A stretch of 64,000 nt of DNA. Source: Deltaproteobacteria bacterium. Lineage in GTDB: Bacteria > Desulfobacterota > DSM-4660 > Desulfatiglandales > Desulfatiglandaceae. Shown one piece after another: positions 19,101-28,486 of this stretch. The notes beneath the pieces are model-generated. The model searched no databases. It was not told the DNA's origin and saw only the letters and a list, made by a program, of their open reading frames with translations. Made by a program: the position numbers and the translations under genes. Positions within the stretch are counted from its first letter, which is position 1, and every line of letters begins with the position of its first letter. The stretch spans positions 22,625 to 86,624 of the forward strand of contig JAIPDI010000022.1 in NCBI GenBank assembly GCA_021737785.1. Direction: 5' to 3'.

Positions 19101-20090
19101 GACGTCGAGCCCCATTTCCAGCGCGATGGCCCGCGTAAGCGCCACATTGTATCCTGCCGGCCGACCGTTCTCATCCAGGTATTCAAAGGGCGGATAATTG
19201 TGATCTCCGCCGACCACAATGGGCCGGTCGGTGGGGAGTTGGAGGGCCGCAAACCATTTGGCGTGAAGATGGCGGTAGGTCCCGTCGGCCATGACGATAG
19301 AAAGTCCTTCGTTGAGCAGGGCCAGCGTTTCCCGGTCTCCTTCCCTTACAGCAAAGCAGAAATCCTGGCGAAAGCCCTCAATGGGCCGGTCAATGACCCG
19401 CAGGTTGGTCAGCCCGGTTCCCTGGATAAGGCGCAGGGCCACCAGCCGCTGGATGACCACGGCGTCGTACTGATCCTCAGACAGTTGCCGCAGTGCCTCT
19501 TCAAATGTGGTCGTAGTGCGGATCTCTATGCCGCGCTTCTCCCTTCTCAGGAACTCTTCGGCGTTGTCCCCTTTCATGACCGCGACCTGCCGTCCGCGCA
19601 GGTCCCCCATGTCGTGAATTTCCTTGTTCTTTTCCCGGACCACGATGGCGCCGTGCAGGGACATGTAGGGGAACGTAAAATCGAAGATCGGGTCTCGCTC
19701 CGGGGTGCGGCCCACAAGGGGGAGGGCCTGGACTTCGCCCTGTTCCAGCCAGCCGCGGACTTCTGCCCACGTTCCCGTGCGGAAGGTGACCTCCCGATCC
19801 ATGGCCGCCAGGGCCGCACGCATCAGTTCAACCGAGAAACCGTCGACGCGTCCCTTTGCATCGACCATGCAAAAAGGCGGGTAGTCGATCTCGGAGGCGC
19901 TCCGGATAGGGGGGGCCGCCATTGCCCCAAACGGCATAGCCAGCATGCACGCCAGAGCCAGTACCAGGAAAATGCCCAGTGGTGAACGCGGAGCGCCGAG
20001 CTCGGAACGCGGAACTCGAAACCGTTTGAGCAAGGAGCAAGGAGCAGGGAGCTTGGAGAACGATTTCATGACGAGATGATAACAATCCAT
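16101..20090 (-). CDS. Hybrid kinase with two tandem SBP_bac_3 periplasmic sensor domains
   Basis: About 1329 residues from the ATG at 20090, preceded by GAGG five bases away; ATGs at 20117 and 20069 lack a good site. After an odd repeat-derived N-terminus (KLPAPCSLLKRFRVPRSELG) comes a signal sequence (FLVLALACMLAMPFGAMA), two bacterial solute-binding family 3 domains (SEIDYPPFCMVD; GDHNYPPFEYLD), one membrane span, three PAS domains, HisKA (GVAHDFNNKLSVILGYTE), HATPase (DNGSGMDKETLTNAFEPFF; GTGLGLSTVYGIV) and a receiver (LLMTDVVLPKMSG, FIEKPFTQ). SBP_bac_3 sensors bind small ligands such as amino acids; the ligand here is unknown. Confidence 0.9.
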   Translation of the reverse strand: MDCYHLVMKSFSKLPAPCSLLKRFRVPRSELGAPRSPLGIFLVLALACMLAMPFGAMAAPPIRSASEIDYPPFCMVDAKGRVDGFSVELMRAALAAMDREVTFRTGTWAEVRGWLEQGEVQALPLVGRTPERDPIFDFTFPYMSLHGAIVVREKNKEIHDMGDLRGRQVAVMKGDNAEEFLRREKRGIEIRTTTTFEEALRQLSEDQYDAVVIQRLVALRLIQGTGLTNLRVIDRPIEGFRQDFCFAVREGDRETLALLNEGLSIVMADGTYRHLHAKWFAALQLPTDRPIVVGGDHNYPPFEYLDENGRPAGYNVALTRAIALEMGLDVEIRLGPWAEIVQGMEEGKIDVMQGMFYLPERDLKFDFTQPHMVSHYVSVVRRGEGDPPATFADLASKRIVVQRGDAAHDFLVAKGMGGQVSLAETQEDVLRELAEGKHDCALAVRISSLYLIEERGWKNLVLGRQAFLPLEYCYAAPSGHKAILAQFSEGLKILDTSGEYRRIYEKWLGSYKEGPPSLMNALRYSAMVLLPLIVILLAVFLWLWTLRRQVATKTRELKESVEFQRAMIACSPVALYSIGLEGNVQAWNESAEKIFGWSAGEVMGKPLPIVPQDMQDEFSALRKRIMEDGGVSGVEVVRQRKDGSLFDASLSAAPIYNARGDVIGIMSSMEDITQRKRTEAALQKSEIQYRSLFDHSLDAFLLTAPDGSILDVNPAACEMFGRTAEEIKKLGRNALVDVSDPRLQKRLEERAKTGKVQGEITLIRADNTRFPAEITSTIYTDENGLQRSSMIIRDITERKQAEAVLRERDEGFKKLSAHIPGMIYQFMRRPDGTYCLPFTTEAIKDIFGCSPEDVKEDFSPIIRVIFPEDLGRVTDSIELSAKRMTTWQCEYRVQIPGRPVKWLHGESSPEKLADGSILWHGFNTDITERRRAEEEREKLQAQLNQAQKMESVGRLAGGVAHDFNNKLSVILGYTELAMEGLDKTDSLYGKLQEVMKAGKQSIDIVRQLLAFARKQTIAPKALDLNETVEGMLKMLRRLIGEDIDLSWEPDTNLWPVKMDPAQIDQILANLCVNARDAISGVGKITIETENVVLDKNYCADRPEFAPGDYVMLAVSDNGSGMDKETLTNAFEPFFTTKEVGKGTGLGLSTVYGIVKQNQGFVNVYSEPGKGTSIKIYLPRHLGAAEEVIEAARTEVPQGRGETILIVEDEASVLRLAQRLLENMGYRVLTSATPSGALTIARDHTGEIHLLMTDVVLPKMSGKDLAAEIMQIRPNIGVLFMSGYTANVIAHQGVLDEGVHFIEKPFTQEGLARKVREAMGTRNAEVGTRS
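19984..20060. repeat. STRR-like repeats in the 5' end of a kinase gene
   Basis: GAACGCGGAGCGCCGAGCTCGGAACGCGGAACTCG-type units next to GAGCAAGGAGCAAGGAGCAGGGAG-type units. In frame at the very start of the double-SBP kinase gene, ahead of its signal peptide. Confidence 0.75.
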
Positions 20091-20121
20091 GACTACCTCA
20101 TGACCATCCATGGCCACATTC

Positions 20122-20275
20122 TGAACGCGGAAGTCGGAGCACGGAACGCGGAAGAAACGACTTCATGGCCACCCTCGACAATGAAGAACTATGATTGAAG
20201 AGTGAAGAATGGAAAACGCCCTCCACCCGTACCAATTTCGCTTTTTTTTCTTCCTTATTCATGCTTCATTCTTTG
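20122..20275. repeat. STRR-like repeats, two families, partly inverted
   Basis: GAACGCGGAAGTCGGAGCACGGAACGCGGAAG-type units at 20122-20156. Then GATTGAAGAGTGAAGAATGGAA (20193-20214) and, in opposite orientation, TTCCTTATTCATGCTTCATTC (20250-20270), which could form a stem. The tract lies between the stop of the receiver-first kinase and the start of the double-SBP kinase gene. Confidence 0.68.
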
Positions 20276-22319
20276 TTGTCCCCAGGGCCGCGGCCACCTT
20301 TTGCCGAAGCGCTTCAGCCGTAAAGGGCTTGGGAAGGAACATGACCCCTTTTGCCAGAATTCCGTTATCCGCGATCAAATCTTCCGTATACCCCGACATG
20401 TGGAGAACCTTTGTCCGTGGATGGATCTCCCGGATCTTTTCCACCATCTCCGGGCCTTTCATGCCGGGAAGGATCACGTCGGCCAGGATCAGATCAATGG
20501 GCGTCCTGTGAGTGCGGGCCTGCTCCAGGGCGGTCTCCGGGTTGACGGCCTCAAGGACATGGTATCCGTACCCCCTGAGGAGTTCGCCGGCCAGTCTCAG
20601 TACGGAAGGGTCGTCTTCCACTACCAGGACCGTGCCCGTACCCTTGACGGGCCTGGGTCTTTCAATGGCCGTGGGTTCGGTCTCTTCTTCATCCAAGGCC
20701 AGGGGAAGATAGACCTTGAAGGTGGTCCCCTGGCCGGGCTCGCTGTAGACCCAGATGTCGCCGCGGTGCTGCTTGACAATGCCGTAGGAGGTGGCCAGCC
20801 CGAGGCCGGTGCCCCTGTCGCTGTCTTTGGTGGTGAAAAATGGATCGAAGATCTGATTCAGGATCCCGCCCTCCATGCCGACGCCCGTATCGGCAAACGT
20901 GATCATGGCATAGACGCCGGGGACGACGTCGGGCTTCGTCGAGCAATAGGCCCTGTCCAGGTCCACGATGGCGGTCTCGATGGCGAGGGCCCCGCCGTCG
21001 GGCATGGCGTCCCGTGCATTGACGGCCAGGTTCATGAGCACCTGCTCCAACTGGGAGACATCGGCTTTCACCCGCACCGGGCCTCCATGGACCGACATCT
21101 TCAGCTGCACATCCTCCCCGATGACCCGGCGCATCAGCTTTTCAAACCCTCGCACCACGCCATTGATATCCACCACCTGCATCTCGAGAACCTGTTTGCG
21201 GCTGAAGGCCAGCAGCTGCCGCGTCAGGTTACTGGCCCTGTTGCCGGCATCGCGAATCTGGGACAGCAACGAATGGTGGGGATGGTCCGGATGGAGATCT
21301 TGCAGCGCCATCTCCCCATAGCCCAGGATCACGGTCAGGAGGTTGTTGAAGTCGTGGGCCACGCCGCCGGCCAATCTTCCCACCGCCTCCAGTTTCTGGG
21401 CCTGAAGGAGCTGGGCCTGCAATTCTTCGCGCTCTGACTCGTCCTGCTTGCGCTCTGTGATGTCCTGGATCGTCCCCATGGCACAGATCGGCATGCCATC
21501 GTCGTCAAAGAGGGTCTGAAACCGTTCATTCACATATTTGACGGTTCCGTCCTTAAGAAGCAACCGGTATTCGATGTCGCAGGCCGTCTTTTTGGACAGC
21601 GAATCCCTGTGGGCCTTGGCCACATCGGCCCGGTCATCCGGATGGATTACCTCCATACCCATCAAGGTCTTGTACGAGGGATCAAAGGCCCCGGGTTTCA
21701 CCCCTAAGATGCGGTAGATCTCATCCGACCATTCCAGTAAATCATTTTTCAGATCCAGCTCCCAGTGCCCGATATGGGCCAATTCCTGTGCCTCTTTGAG
21801 CCGGCGTTCAGACTGAATCAAGGCCCTTCGTTCCTCCTGGAGTTTTTCCACGGTCTCGGCCAGCTTCCGGGTAATGCTATTCTCATACATCTCCAGCAGG
21901 GTTTCCTGATGTTCCAGCGGACCCTCAGGGACGGGGAGGATTCCGTGTCGATGTTCCCTCAGCGCGTCTTCGAGGATCTCTAAAAACTGATCTCCGTCCG
22001 TGGGCTTGACCACAAACCGGGACGCCCCCAGACCCATGGCCAGTTTCCGGTCGTCCTCGTCAACAAAGGTGGCCGTATAAAAGATAAACGGAAGATGGCT
22101 CAGGGTGGGGTCCTTCTTCACCTCGCAACAGAGTTTGAACCCGTTCATAACGGGCATCATGATATCGGAGATAATGACATCCGGCGGGTCCTCCTGGGCA
22201 AGCCGCAGGGCCTCCTCCCCGTTCTCAGCCGGCGTGACCTGGTACCCTCGGGATGTAAGGAGGCGCTCGAGCATGTAACGACTATCCGCATGATCTTCCA
22301 CAATAAGAATCTTGCTCAT
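20259..22319 (-). CDS. Receiver-PAS-kinase-receiver hybrid histidine kinase
   Basis: 686 residues; the ATG at 22319 has GGAGG upstream, better than the ATG at 22334. Order: receiver (SKILIVEDHADSR, Asp52 in ISDIMMP), coiled coil, PAS (GHWELDLKNDLLEWSDEIYRI) with PAC, HisKA (GVAHDFNNLLTVILGYGE), HATPase (DTGVGMEGGILNQIFDPFF; GTGLGLATSYGIV) and a second receiver (ILADVILPGMKG, FLPKPFTA). It is soluble and has receivers at both ends, so it can take a phosphoryl group from another kinase and pass one on; a likely relay node of the cluster. Confidence 0.9.
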   Translation of the reverse strand: MSKILIVEDHADSRYMLERLLTSRGYQVTPAENGEEALRLAQEDPPDVIISDIMMPVMNGFKLCCEVKKDPTLSHLPFIFYTATFVDEDDRKLAMGLGASRFVVKPTDGDQFLEILEDALREHRHGILPVPEGPLEHQETLLEMYENSITRKLAETVEKLQEERRALIQSERRLKEAQELAHIGHWELDLKNDLLEWSDEIYRILGVKPGAFDPSYKTLMGMEVIHPDDRADVAKAHRDSLSKKTACDIEYRLLLKDGTVKYVNERFQTLFDDDGMPICAMGTIQDITERKQDESEREELQAQLLQAQKLEAVGRLAGGVAHDFNNLLTVILGYGEMALQDLHPDHPHHSLLSQIRDAGNRASNLTRQLLAFSRKQVLEMQVVDINGVVRGFEKLMRRVIGEDVQLKMSVHGGPVRVKADVSQLEQVLMNLAVNARDAMPDGGALAIETAIVDLDRAYCSTKPDVVPGVYAMITFADTGVGMEGGILNQIFDPFFTTKDSDRGTGLGLATSYGIVKQHRGDIWVYSEPGQGTTFKVYLPLALDEEETEPTAIERPRPVKGTGTVLVVEDDPSVLRLAGELLRGYGYHVLEAVNPETALEQARTHRTPIDLILADVILPGMKGPEMVEKIREIHPRTKVLHMSGYTEDLIADNGILAKGVMFLPKPFTAEALRQKVAAALGTTKNEA

Positions 22320-22400
22320 ACAGGACCTCCTCATCTACTATCGCGGTAAGAATGTACCATCTCGATATCCAAAATAATACGCTTAATGAACGCATCAACG

Positions 22401-22805
22401 TCAGGATGGCCCGGCCTTGTTTCCCGTTCCGAGTTCCGCGTTCAGAAATCCTCTCACCTGTTCGACAAAGCTGTCGGGATCGATCGGCTTTTCAATGTAC
22501 CCTTCGCAGCCCGCGGCCAGGACGGCCTCCCGGTCCCCGGCCATGGCATAGGAGGTCACCGCCACAACCGGGATCGATCGGGTCTCCCGGGCCTGCTTCA
22601 AGCGCCCGGCCACCTCATACCCGTCCATCACCGGCAGCTGGATATCTAAAAGGATCAGGTCAGGGCGTTCGGCAACGGCCAAATCCACCCCCTCCTGTCC
22701 ATTCCGGGCCTGGACCACGTCATGGCCCTGTTTTTCCAACAGGAACGTGGTCAGATAGAGATTTTGTTCATTGTCTTCAACGATCAGGATCTTCTTTTTT
22801 ATCAT
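22401..22805 (-). CDS. Single-domain response regulator (CheY-like)
   Basis: 134 residues, receiver only: ILIVEDNEQN, phospho-acceptor Asp54 in LLDIQLPVMDG, switch Lys in YIEKPIDP. No output domain. Its start overlaps the 3' end of the triple-SBP kinase gene by 29 bases, so it is the probable direct partner of that kinase, which lacks its own receiver. The last ~13 residues (LNAELGTGNKAGPS) are translated from a short tandem repeat at 22420-22443 and are not part of the receiver fold. Confidence 0.9.
   Translation of the reverse strand: MIKKKILIVEDNEQNLYLTTFLLEKQGHDVVQARNGQEGVDLAVAERPDLILLDIQLPVMDGYEVAGRLKQARETRSIPVVAVTSYAMAGDREAVLAAGCEGYIEKPIDPDSFVEQVRGFLNAELGTGNKAGPS
22420..22443. repeat. 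STRR-like repeat at a gene 3' end
   Basis: TTTCCCGTTCCGAGTTCCGCGTTC type tract covering the last codons of the single-domain receiver gene. Confidence 0.6.
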
Positions 22806-25800
22806 TTTTTTTCTCCGGTTTTAATGGGAGCGTGAAGGCAAAGGTCGAGCCCTCTCCAAATTGACTCTCGACCCAGATCCGGCCCCCCAGCATATCGAGA
22901 ATCCGCTTGCACACCGACAGGCCCAGTCCGGTCCCTTCGTACCTGCGGGCCGTGCCGGTATCGAGCTGCTGGAAGGGCTTGAAGAGCTTACCCATATCCT
23001 CGCTCCGGATGCCGATGCCGGTGTCGGTCACGCGAACCTCAATGGCCGAATCCTGTCTTCGGCAGACGATTCGGACCCCGCCATTCTCTGTGAATTTAAT
23101 TGCATTATTGGCCAGGTTGATGAGGATCTGCCGGATGCGGCGCTCATCGCTCACCACCCTGTCCACGTCAGGGTCGATCTGGGCAAACAGCGACAGTCCC
23201 TTCTGCTCGGCCAGGGGCCGAAGGGATTCCACCACCTGGTCAATGACCTGAGGCATGCTGAAGTGGTTTTTGGTGATCTCCACCTCGCCTGCCTCGATCT
23301 TGGAGATATCCAGCACATCGTTGATCAGGTTGAGGAGGTGGTGGGAACTCCCCTTGACCATCTTCAACTGCTTTTTCTGCTCCAGATTCAACGGACCGGC
23401 CAGTTCATTGAGAATGATCCCGGTGAATCCGATAATGGAGTTGAGGGGGGTGCGCAGCTCATGGGACATGCTGGCCAGAAAGGCGCTCTTGACCCGGTTG
23501 GACGTTTCCGCGGCCTCCTTAGCCTCCACCAGTTCCCCTTCGATTTTTTTTCGAAGGTTGATTTCACGGGCCAGGCGACGATTCCAGTAGAGGACGGCCG
23601 AGAAGATCAGCATCACGGCGAGGAGGACCTTCCACAGCATGCGATAATCGAACTTCCGCTCATAGGTCACGGAAATCCAGCGTTTGAAAATGGCGTTGCG
23701 ATCCTCCTCGCTGATGCTGTTGAGGGCCTTCTGAATGATGCCGGCCAGGATGGGCTGGTCTTCGGGGACCGCGACAGAGATTTGATAGCTGTAGGGAGTC
23801 TCGCCGGAGACCTTGACGCCGGATATGCCTTCGCGGCCAATGACATGGCTGATGGCCGCGAGGCTGTCGATAAAGGCATAGGCCTTTCGCCGAGTCACAT
23901 CGGTGAGCCCTGTCGTGACGTCATCCACCAAAAGGAGATCGAGTTCCGGGTGCCTGTGCTTCAGGATGTCATGGCTGGCGTATCCGTTGACCACTGCGAT
24001 CTTCTTTCCCCGCAGGTCTTTCATATCCCCGACGTAGGGGGCCCCCTGGTCGGTCACAATCACCATGGGAAACCGGAGGTAGGGCTCGCTGAAGTGGAGA
24101 AATTCCTCCCGCTGGGGGGTTCGGGTGGCAGAGAAGAGGATATCAATGGTTCCCTCTCTCATCTCGTCCAGGGTGGCTTGCCAGCTCTGAGGTTTGGTCG
24201 GTTTGATGTCGATCCCGATGATGGCGTTGAGCTTCTCCATAAAATCGGCCGACATGCCCACCAGCTTCCCTTCCTTGTTGACATATTCGACCGGCGGCCA
24301 GTCGGTGTCGTAACCCAGACGCAAGACCGGATGGTCCCTGAGCCAGGCCCGTTCCTGGGGCGTAAGGTCCAGGGAGGTCCTGGCATCCTGCATGACGTCG
24401 AGCCACTTTCGATGAATGCCCCGGACCTCCTCACGGGTGATGGAGGCCAGCGCCCGGTCCAAAAGGCCTGCGAGCAGGGACCAGTCCTTGCGCACGCCGA
24501 TGCACAGGACCACCGGGGGCTTCTCCATCCGCCCCATCACGCGAAGGTTGGCCATCAACTCCTTCTCAATCAAATAGGTTACGGCCGCCCGGTTCCCGGC
24601 ATAGGCGTCGGCCTCGCCCCGCGACACCGCATCCAGTGCCTCGCTGGTGGACGCGTACTCCCTTGTCTTCACGTCGGGAAAATGATCGCGGAAATACTGA
24701 ACGTTGTAATAGCTCCGCTCCAGGGCCACGGTCTTTCCATTCAGGTCCTTTTCCGACTTGAAATAGGGCCCGTCCCGACGGCCGACAAGGACGTGGGGAA
24801 TGGTGAGATAGGGAATGGTGAAATCAAAATACGGCTCCCGATCTTTCGTCGGGGTGATGTCCATGAGGGCATCCAGTTCCCGGTTTTTCACGCGGTCCAG
24901 GTTGTTGTCGAACGGGCCTGCTTCGATAGTCAGAATGCCCCGCAACCGACCATTCAGGGCCTCGACGAAATCAACCCCGATCCCCTGGGGCTTCCCGGTC
25001 TCGTCCACGAAATTCATGGGGGGCCAGTCATTCATAATTCCGATGCGGACCTTGGGGTGGTCCTGGAGCCAGGCCTCTTCTGCAGGTGAGAGTTGAACGG
25101 CTGCCGCGGCCGCTGCTTCGTCAAGATCTACCCATTTCTTCAGGATGGCGCTGACTTCTTCTCGGTTCAGATCATCCAGGGCCTTTTGGAGGATATCTCT
25201 CAAAACTGGCCAGTCCTTTCGGACCCCGATGGCGTTGATGGAAGCGGTTTCCTGGACCTTGCCGTGAACCTTCAGGTTGGTAATCAGCTCCCGTTCCATG
25301 ATGTACATGGCTACGGCGCGATTCCCCACGTAAGCATCCAGTATCCCTTTGGAAACGGCATCGAGGGCATCGCTGGTGGTATCGAACAGCCTCACCCGGA
25401 TATCAGGGTATTTCTCGCGGAAAACCCGTTCGATGAAGAACCGACGTTCCACCCCGACGGTCTTGCCTGCGAGACCGGAAAGGTCCTGGTAATAGGGTGC
25501 ATCTTGTCGGGCGATAATGCTGTGAGGAATTATCAGATACGGCCTGGTAAAATGGAAGAAGGGCTCACGGTCCGGCCTCGGCGTGATGTCCATCAGGGCA
25601 TCGATCCGCCTCTCCTTGCCCGCCTCAACCATATCCGTCCAGGGGAGGGGCACGATCTTCAGTCTGCCGCCCAACCGTCCATTCAAGGCCCTGATAAACC
25701 CCACGCCGATGCCCTGGGGCGTGCCGTCCGCGTCGGTGTGATCCATGGGAGGCCAGGCCTGATTGATGGCGATGGTGATCTCGGGATGGTCTGCCAGCCA

Positions 25801-26016
25801 GGCCGATTCTTCAGGGGTAAGAGACAGACCCTGGGCCGCAGGACCGCCTTGTTCGTCTCGGGAAACACTGGGGTTGATTTGAGAGATGCCGTCTTTGGCC
25901 GGAACCGAGGCGATGGAATCACAGACCGGCTGTGACTGAATAACGAATATCACCAAGATGACGAATATCAGCGATTGCAGAAAATGGTGAGGGTGCTGGT
26001 TTGTTTTTTGGTTCAT
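22777..26016 (-). CDS. Sensor kinase with three tandem SBP_bac_3 domains
   Basis: About 1079 residues from the ATG at 26016, with GTGAGGT just upstream and a signal-peptide-like segment (FLQSLIFVILVIFVI) directly after it; the longer frame up to 26310 adds about 98 residues with no recognisable features. Three consecutive SBP_bac_3 modules start near DHPEITIAINQAWPPMD, DHPKVRIGIMNDWPPMN and DHPVLRLGYDTDWPPVE. A membrane span, coiled coil, HisKA (SMSHELRTPLN, His852) and HATPase (DTGIGIRSEDMGKLFKPFQ; GTGLGLSVCKRIL) follow. It has no receiver; the overlapping gene 22401-22805 supplies one. EvgS/BvgS have two such modules; three is unusual. Confidence 0.9.
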   Translation of the reverse strand: MNQKTNQHPHHFLQSLIFVILVIFVIQSQPVCDSIASVPAKDGISQINPSVSRDEQGGPAAQGLSLTPEESAWLADHPEITIAINQAWPPMDHTDADGTPQGIGVGFIRALNGRLGGRLKIVPLPWTDMVEAGKERRIDALMDITPRPDREPFFHFTRPYLIIPHSIIARQDAPYYQDLSGLAGKTVGVERRFFIERVFREKYPDIRVRLFDTTSDALDAVSKGILDAYVGNRAVAMYIMERELITNLKVHGKVQETASINAIGVRKDWPVLRDILQKALDDLNREEVSAILKKWVDLDEAAAAAAVQLSPAEEAWLQDHPKVRIGIMNDWPPMNFVDETGKPQGIGVDFVEALNGRLRGILTIEAGPFDNNLDRVKNRELDALMDITPTKDREPYFDFTIPYLTIPHVLVGRRDGPYFKSEKDLNGKTVALERSYYNVQYFRDHFPDVKTREYASTSEALDAVSRGEADAYAGNRAAVTYLIEKELMANLRVMGRMEKPPVVLCIGVRKDWSLLAGLLDRALASITREEVRGIHRKWLDVMQDARTSLDLTPQERAWLRDHPVLRLGYDTDWPPVEYVNKEGKLVGMSADFMEKLNAIIGIDIKPTKPQSWQATLDEMREGTIDILFSATRTPQREEFLHFSEPYLRFPMVIVTDQGAPYVGDMKDLRGKKIAVVNGYASHDILKHRHPELDLLLVDDVTTGLTDVTRRKAYAFIDSLAAISHVIGREGISGVKVSGETPYSYQISVAVPEDQPILAGIIQKALNSISEEDRNAIFKRWISVTYERKFDYRMLWKVLLAVMLIFSAVLYWNRRLAREINLRKKIEGELVEAKEAAETSNRVKSAFLASMSHELRTPLNSIIGFTGIILNELAGPLNLEQKKQLKMVKGSSHHLLNLINDVLDISKIEAGEVEITKNHFSMPQVIDQVVESLRPLAEQKGLSLFAQIDPDVDRVVSDERRIRQILINLANNAIKFTENGGVRIVCRRQDSAIEVRVTDTGIGIRSEDMGKLFKPFQQLDTGTARRYEGTGLGLSVCKRILDMLGGRIWVESQFGEGSTFAFTLPLKPEKKNDKKEDPDR

Positions 26017-26402
26017 AGACCTCACGCAGCAACACGTTTCAATATGGATGGTGGGATACAGGCTTAAAGCCCGAACTTCCAACGAGACCATAGCACCGTC
26101 TTTCTGTAACGGGTGCTGAGCAGTCACTTTCTTAAAACCAGGCGACAGGCGGTTCTGCTTTTCGTGAGTGAGGCTACGTGACGTGTTAAGGAATCTTTTT
26201 TCTGACAGGGGAGTATAGGTGAATCGATCGCTCATGTCAAGATTCGGCCGGGCGGTTGACGTTTGACAGAGCCGGATCGGATAAAGAAAGAAAGGGCGTA
26301 TTGCGGGCATGGTTTGTGCTCTTACTTAGACGCCATGCCCGCAATAGGTTCCGTTATTACCTCGGGGTGTCCCGGGGAATCAATTCATCGTGAACTCTCA
26401 CG
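26017..26402. other. 386-bp intergenic region with a terminator-like hairpin
   Basis: No convincing gene. An open frame runs through most of it in continuation of the kinase gene but shows no domain. The only structure I see is the strong hairpin at 26299-26346. Confidence 0.6.
26299..26346 (-). terminator. Hairpin after the chemoreceptor gene, terminator-like
   Basis: TATTGCGGGCATGG pairs perfectly with CCATGCCCGCAATA (14 bp) around a 20-base loop. On the minus strand the stem is followed by CTTTCTTTCTTTA, so it could end the chemoreceptor transcript by a Rho-independent mechanism, although the T-run is interrupted. Confidence 0.55.
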
Positions 26403-28325
26403 CTAAAATTCATTGAAGTCATCCTCCTCAAAGGGGATGACCTGTTCAGGGTCCACTTTGCCCTGCTTCAGGGCCGGCCTTTTTGTCCCATTGGCCTGTT
26501 TCGGAAGACGGGTTGCGGCGGTCGATGGGAGATGACTCCCTTTGCGCGACGGGGCGGTTACCCTTTGGCCAGCCTCTTCGTTTCCGCCGATGACGCGAAC
26601 CAGATCGCTCACAATGCCGCGCATCTCTTCGGCCTGGGCATTCATTTCCTCGGACGCGGAGGCCGATTCCTCGGCATTGGCCGCATTCTGCTGGGTCACC
26701 TTGTCCATCTCCACCATCGCCTGGTTGATCTGCTCGATCCCCTTGGCCTGCTCGGTGGACGCCGCTGCGATTTCGTTGACCAGATCCCCTACCTTCCGGA
26801 CCCTTACCACGGTTTCAGCAAAGGCCTCGCTGGTCCCGCCCACCACCTTGGAGCCGTCCGCCACCTTTTTTACGGTATCTTCGATGAGACCGGCGGTATT
26901 CTTGGCTGCCTGTGCGGCGCGCAAGGCAAGATTCCTGACCTCATCAGCCACCACGGCAAACCCGGCCCCGGCCTCTCCGGCCCTTGCCGCCTCCACGGCC
27001 GCATTCAAGGCCAGGAGGTTCGTCTGGAAGGCGATTTCATCGATGGTCTTGATGATTTTTTGCGTCTCTTCACTGGCGGTGGAAATCTCTTTCATGGATG
27101 TGGTCAGATTTTCCATGGAGGCATCCGCCTGGCTGATGACCTGATTGGCCTCCTTCATGAGGCTGTCCGCCTCATTGGCATTGGCCGCGTTCTGCTTGGT
27201 CATGGAAGACATCTCTTCCAGGGAGGATGATGTCTCCTCCAGGGACGCCGCGGATTCCGATGCCCCTTCGGCCAACGACTGACTGGCGGCGGACACCTGA
27301 CTCGATGCGGACGCCACCTGCTCCGAACCCTCATTGAGCCCGTGGGCCGCGGCCATGATGGGCCGGGTGATGCCCCTCGCAAAAAAGAGGACGGCCAAGA
27401 CGGTGACGGCCAGAAAGATGCCCCCCACGAGGAGAATCATGTTCCGGATGGCATGGGCGGCCCCCATGAATTCTTCCGAGGGCTGGGTCACGCCGATACT
27501 CCATTCTGTAATCGGTATCGGGGTATACCCGGCGATCTTGTCCTCCCCTTCAAAGTAATAGGAATCCACGCCGGTCTTCTGGGCCAGCATCTTTTCCATG
27601 ATGGATTCCATTCCCTTGGTCTTTGCCAGGTTGGTCTCGAGGATATGCTTCTTATTGGGGTGGGCAACGACCAGGCCGGTTTTGTCCACCATAAAGGGAT
27701 ATCCGGTCTCTCCCAACTTGACGGAGGTGATGTTATCGGTCAGAAAATCGGTCTTCAGAATCGTTGTGACGGTTCCCAGAAGCTTGCCTTCGCCGGAAAC
27801 GACCGGTGCGCAAACAGGAACCACGGGGAGGCCGGAACTCTTTGACTTGACTGCCGTGCCGACGTTGGCATTCCCGTTTTTCGCCACATGAAAATAGTCG
27901 CGATCTGCGATGGAAATCCCCTTCAGAGTCCCGCCGCTGCCGTCAGCAAAGACATTCCCTGAGGCATCGCTGACGACAATCGTCTCAAAATTTTTTCCCA
28001 CCTTTTTTGCAGCATCCGCCAACCGGGCATTCAGCCGGGCGATCTCATCGACAGCGCCTTGTGCGCCCGAGTCGGCCACCTTTGCCGCGGCCTCTCTCAT
28101 CTCGGTTCCCAGGGCCATTTCCTCTGCAAATGTCACCTGCTGCAAAAGCGCCATCTGTGTCATGTTCGCCAGGTCCCTGGCGATGTTAACGGCCTGTTCC
28201 TTTGCCAGTGCTTCGAGGGAACTGGATGCCTTGGTCACCGCAAAAATCCCTATCACCACCAAGGGTATCAGGACCACTGCAATGCCGCCTGCAACCAGTT
28301 TAAACCCGAGTGATCTTCTCTTCAT
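26403..28325 (-). CDS. Methyl-accepting chemotaxis protein with Cache-type sensor
   Basis: 640 residues. Start at 28325 has GGAAGGAGT upstream. N-terminal span ([19 protein letters not shown]), periplasmic region of ~270 residues with Cache features ([33 protein letters not shown]), second span ([20 protein letters not shown]), a HAMP-like linker and a long coiled coil with the conserved signalling tip ([23 protein letters not shown]). No C-terminal NWETF-type tether. The ligand is unknown. No che genes are in the window, so the receptor must report to a system elsewhere; the neighbouring receivers are possible but unproven partners. Confidence 0.93.
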   Translation of the reverse strand: MKRRSLGFKLVAGGIAVVLIPLVVIGIFAVTKASSSLEALAKEQAVNIARDLANMTQMALLQQVTFAEEMALGTEMREAAAKVADSGAQGAVDEIARLNARLADAAKKVGKNFETIVVSDASGNVFADGSGGTLKGISIADRDYFHVAKNGNANVGTAVKSKSSGLPVVPVCAPVVSGEGKLLGTVTTILKTDFLTDNITSVKLGETGYPFMVDKTGLVVAHPNKKHILETNLAKTKGMESIMEKMLAQKTGVDSYYFEGEDKIAGYTPIPITEWSIGVTQPSEEFMGAAHAIRNMILLVGGIFLAVTVLAVLFFARGITRPIMAAAHGLNEGSEQVASASSQVSAASQSLAEGASESAASLEETSSSLEEMSSMTKQNAANANEADSLMKEANQVISQADASMENLTTSMKEISTASEETQKIIKTIDEIAFQTNLLALNAAVEAARAGEAGAGFAVVADEVRNLALRAAQAAKNTAGLIEDTVKKVADGSKVVGGTSEAFAETVVRVRKVGDLVNEIAAASTEQAKGIEQINQAMVEMDKVTQQNAANAEESASASEEMNAQAEEMRGIVSDLVRVIGGNEEAGQRVTAPSRKGSHLPSTAATRLPKQANGTKRPALKQGKVDPEQVIPFEEDDFNEF

Positions 28326-28411
28326 CTCTTTACTCCTTCCATTTGTTTGATACGATTAAGGTATGTTTCGCCCCATTATAAAGAACTGTTTGACGGAGAA
28401 TATGGCACCCC

Positions 28412-28456
28412 GGTTCCCGGCTTCCGCGCTCCGCGCTCCGCGTTCCGATCTCCGCC
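28412..28456. repeat. STRR-like repeat (CTTCCGCGCTCCG family)
   Basis: Tract of GGCTTCCGCGCTCCGCGCTCCGCGTTCCGATCTCCG type upstream of the chemoreceptor gene and downstream of the receiver gene at 28487. Confidence 0.7.
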
Positions 28457-28486
28457 TTGAATAACGGGAGATGATGCATCAGCATC

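Noticed and set aside
22861..25089. 742-codon plus-strand frame opposite the triple-SBP kinase
   Set aside because: Shadow of a domain-rich minus-strand gene; no motif or ribosome-binding site.
26017..26310. N-terminal extension of the triple-SBP kinase
   Set aside because: The extra ~98 residues show no domain, and a good start with ribosome-binding site and signal peptide exists at 26016.
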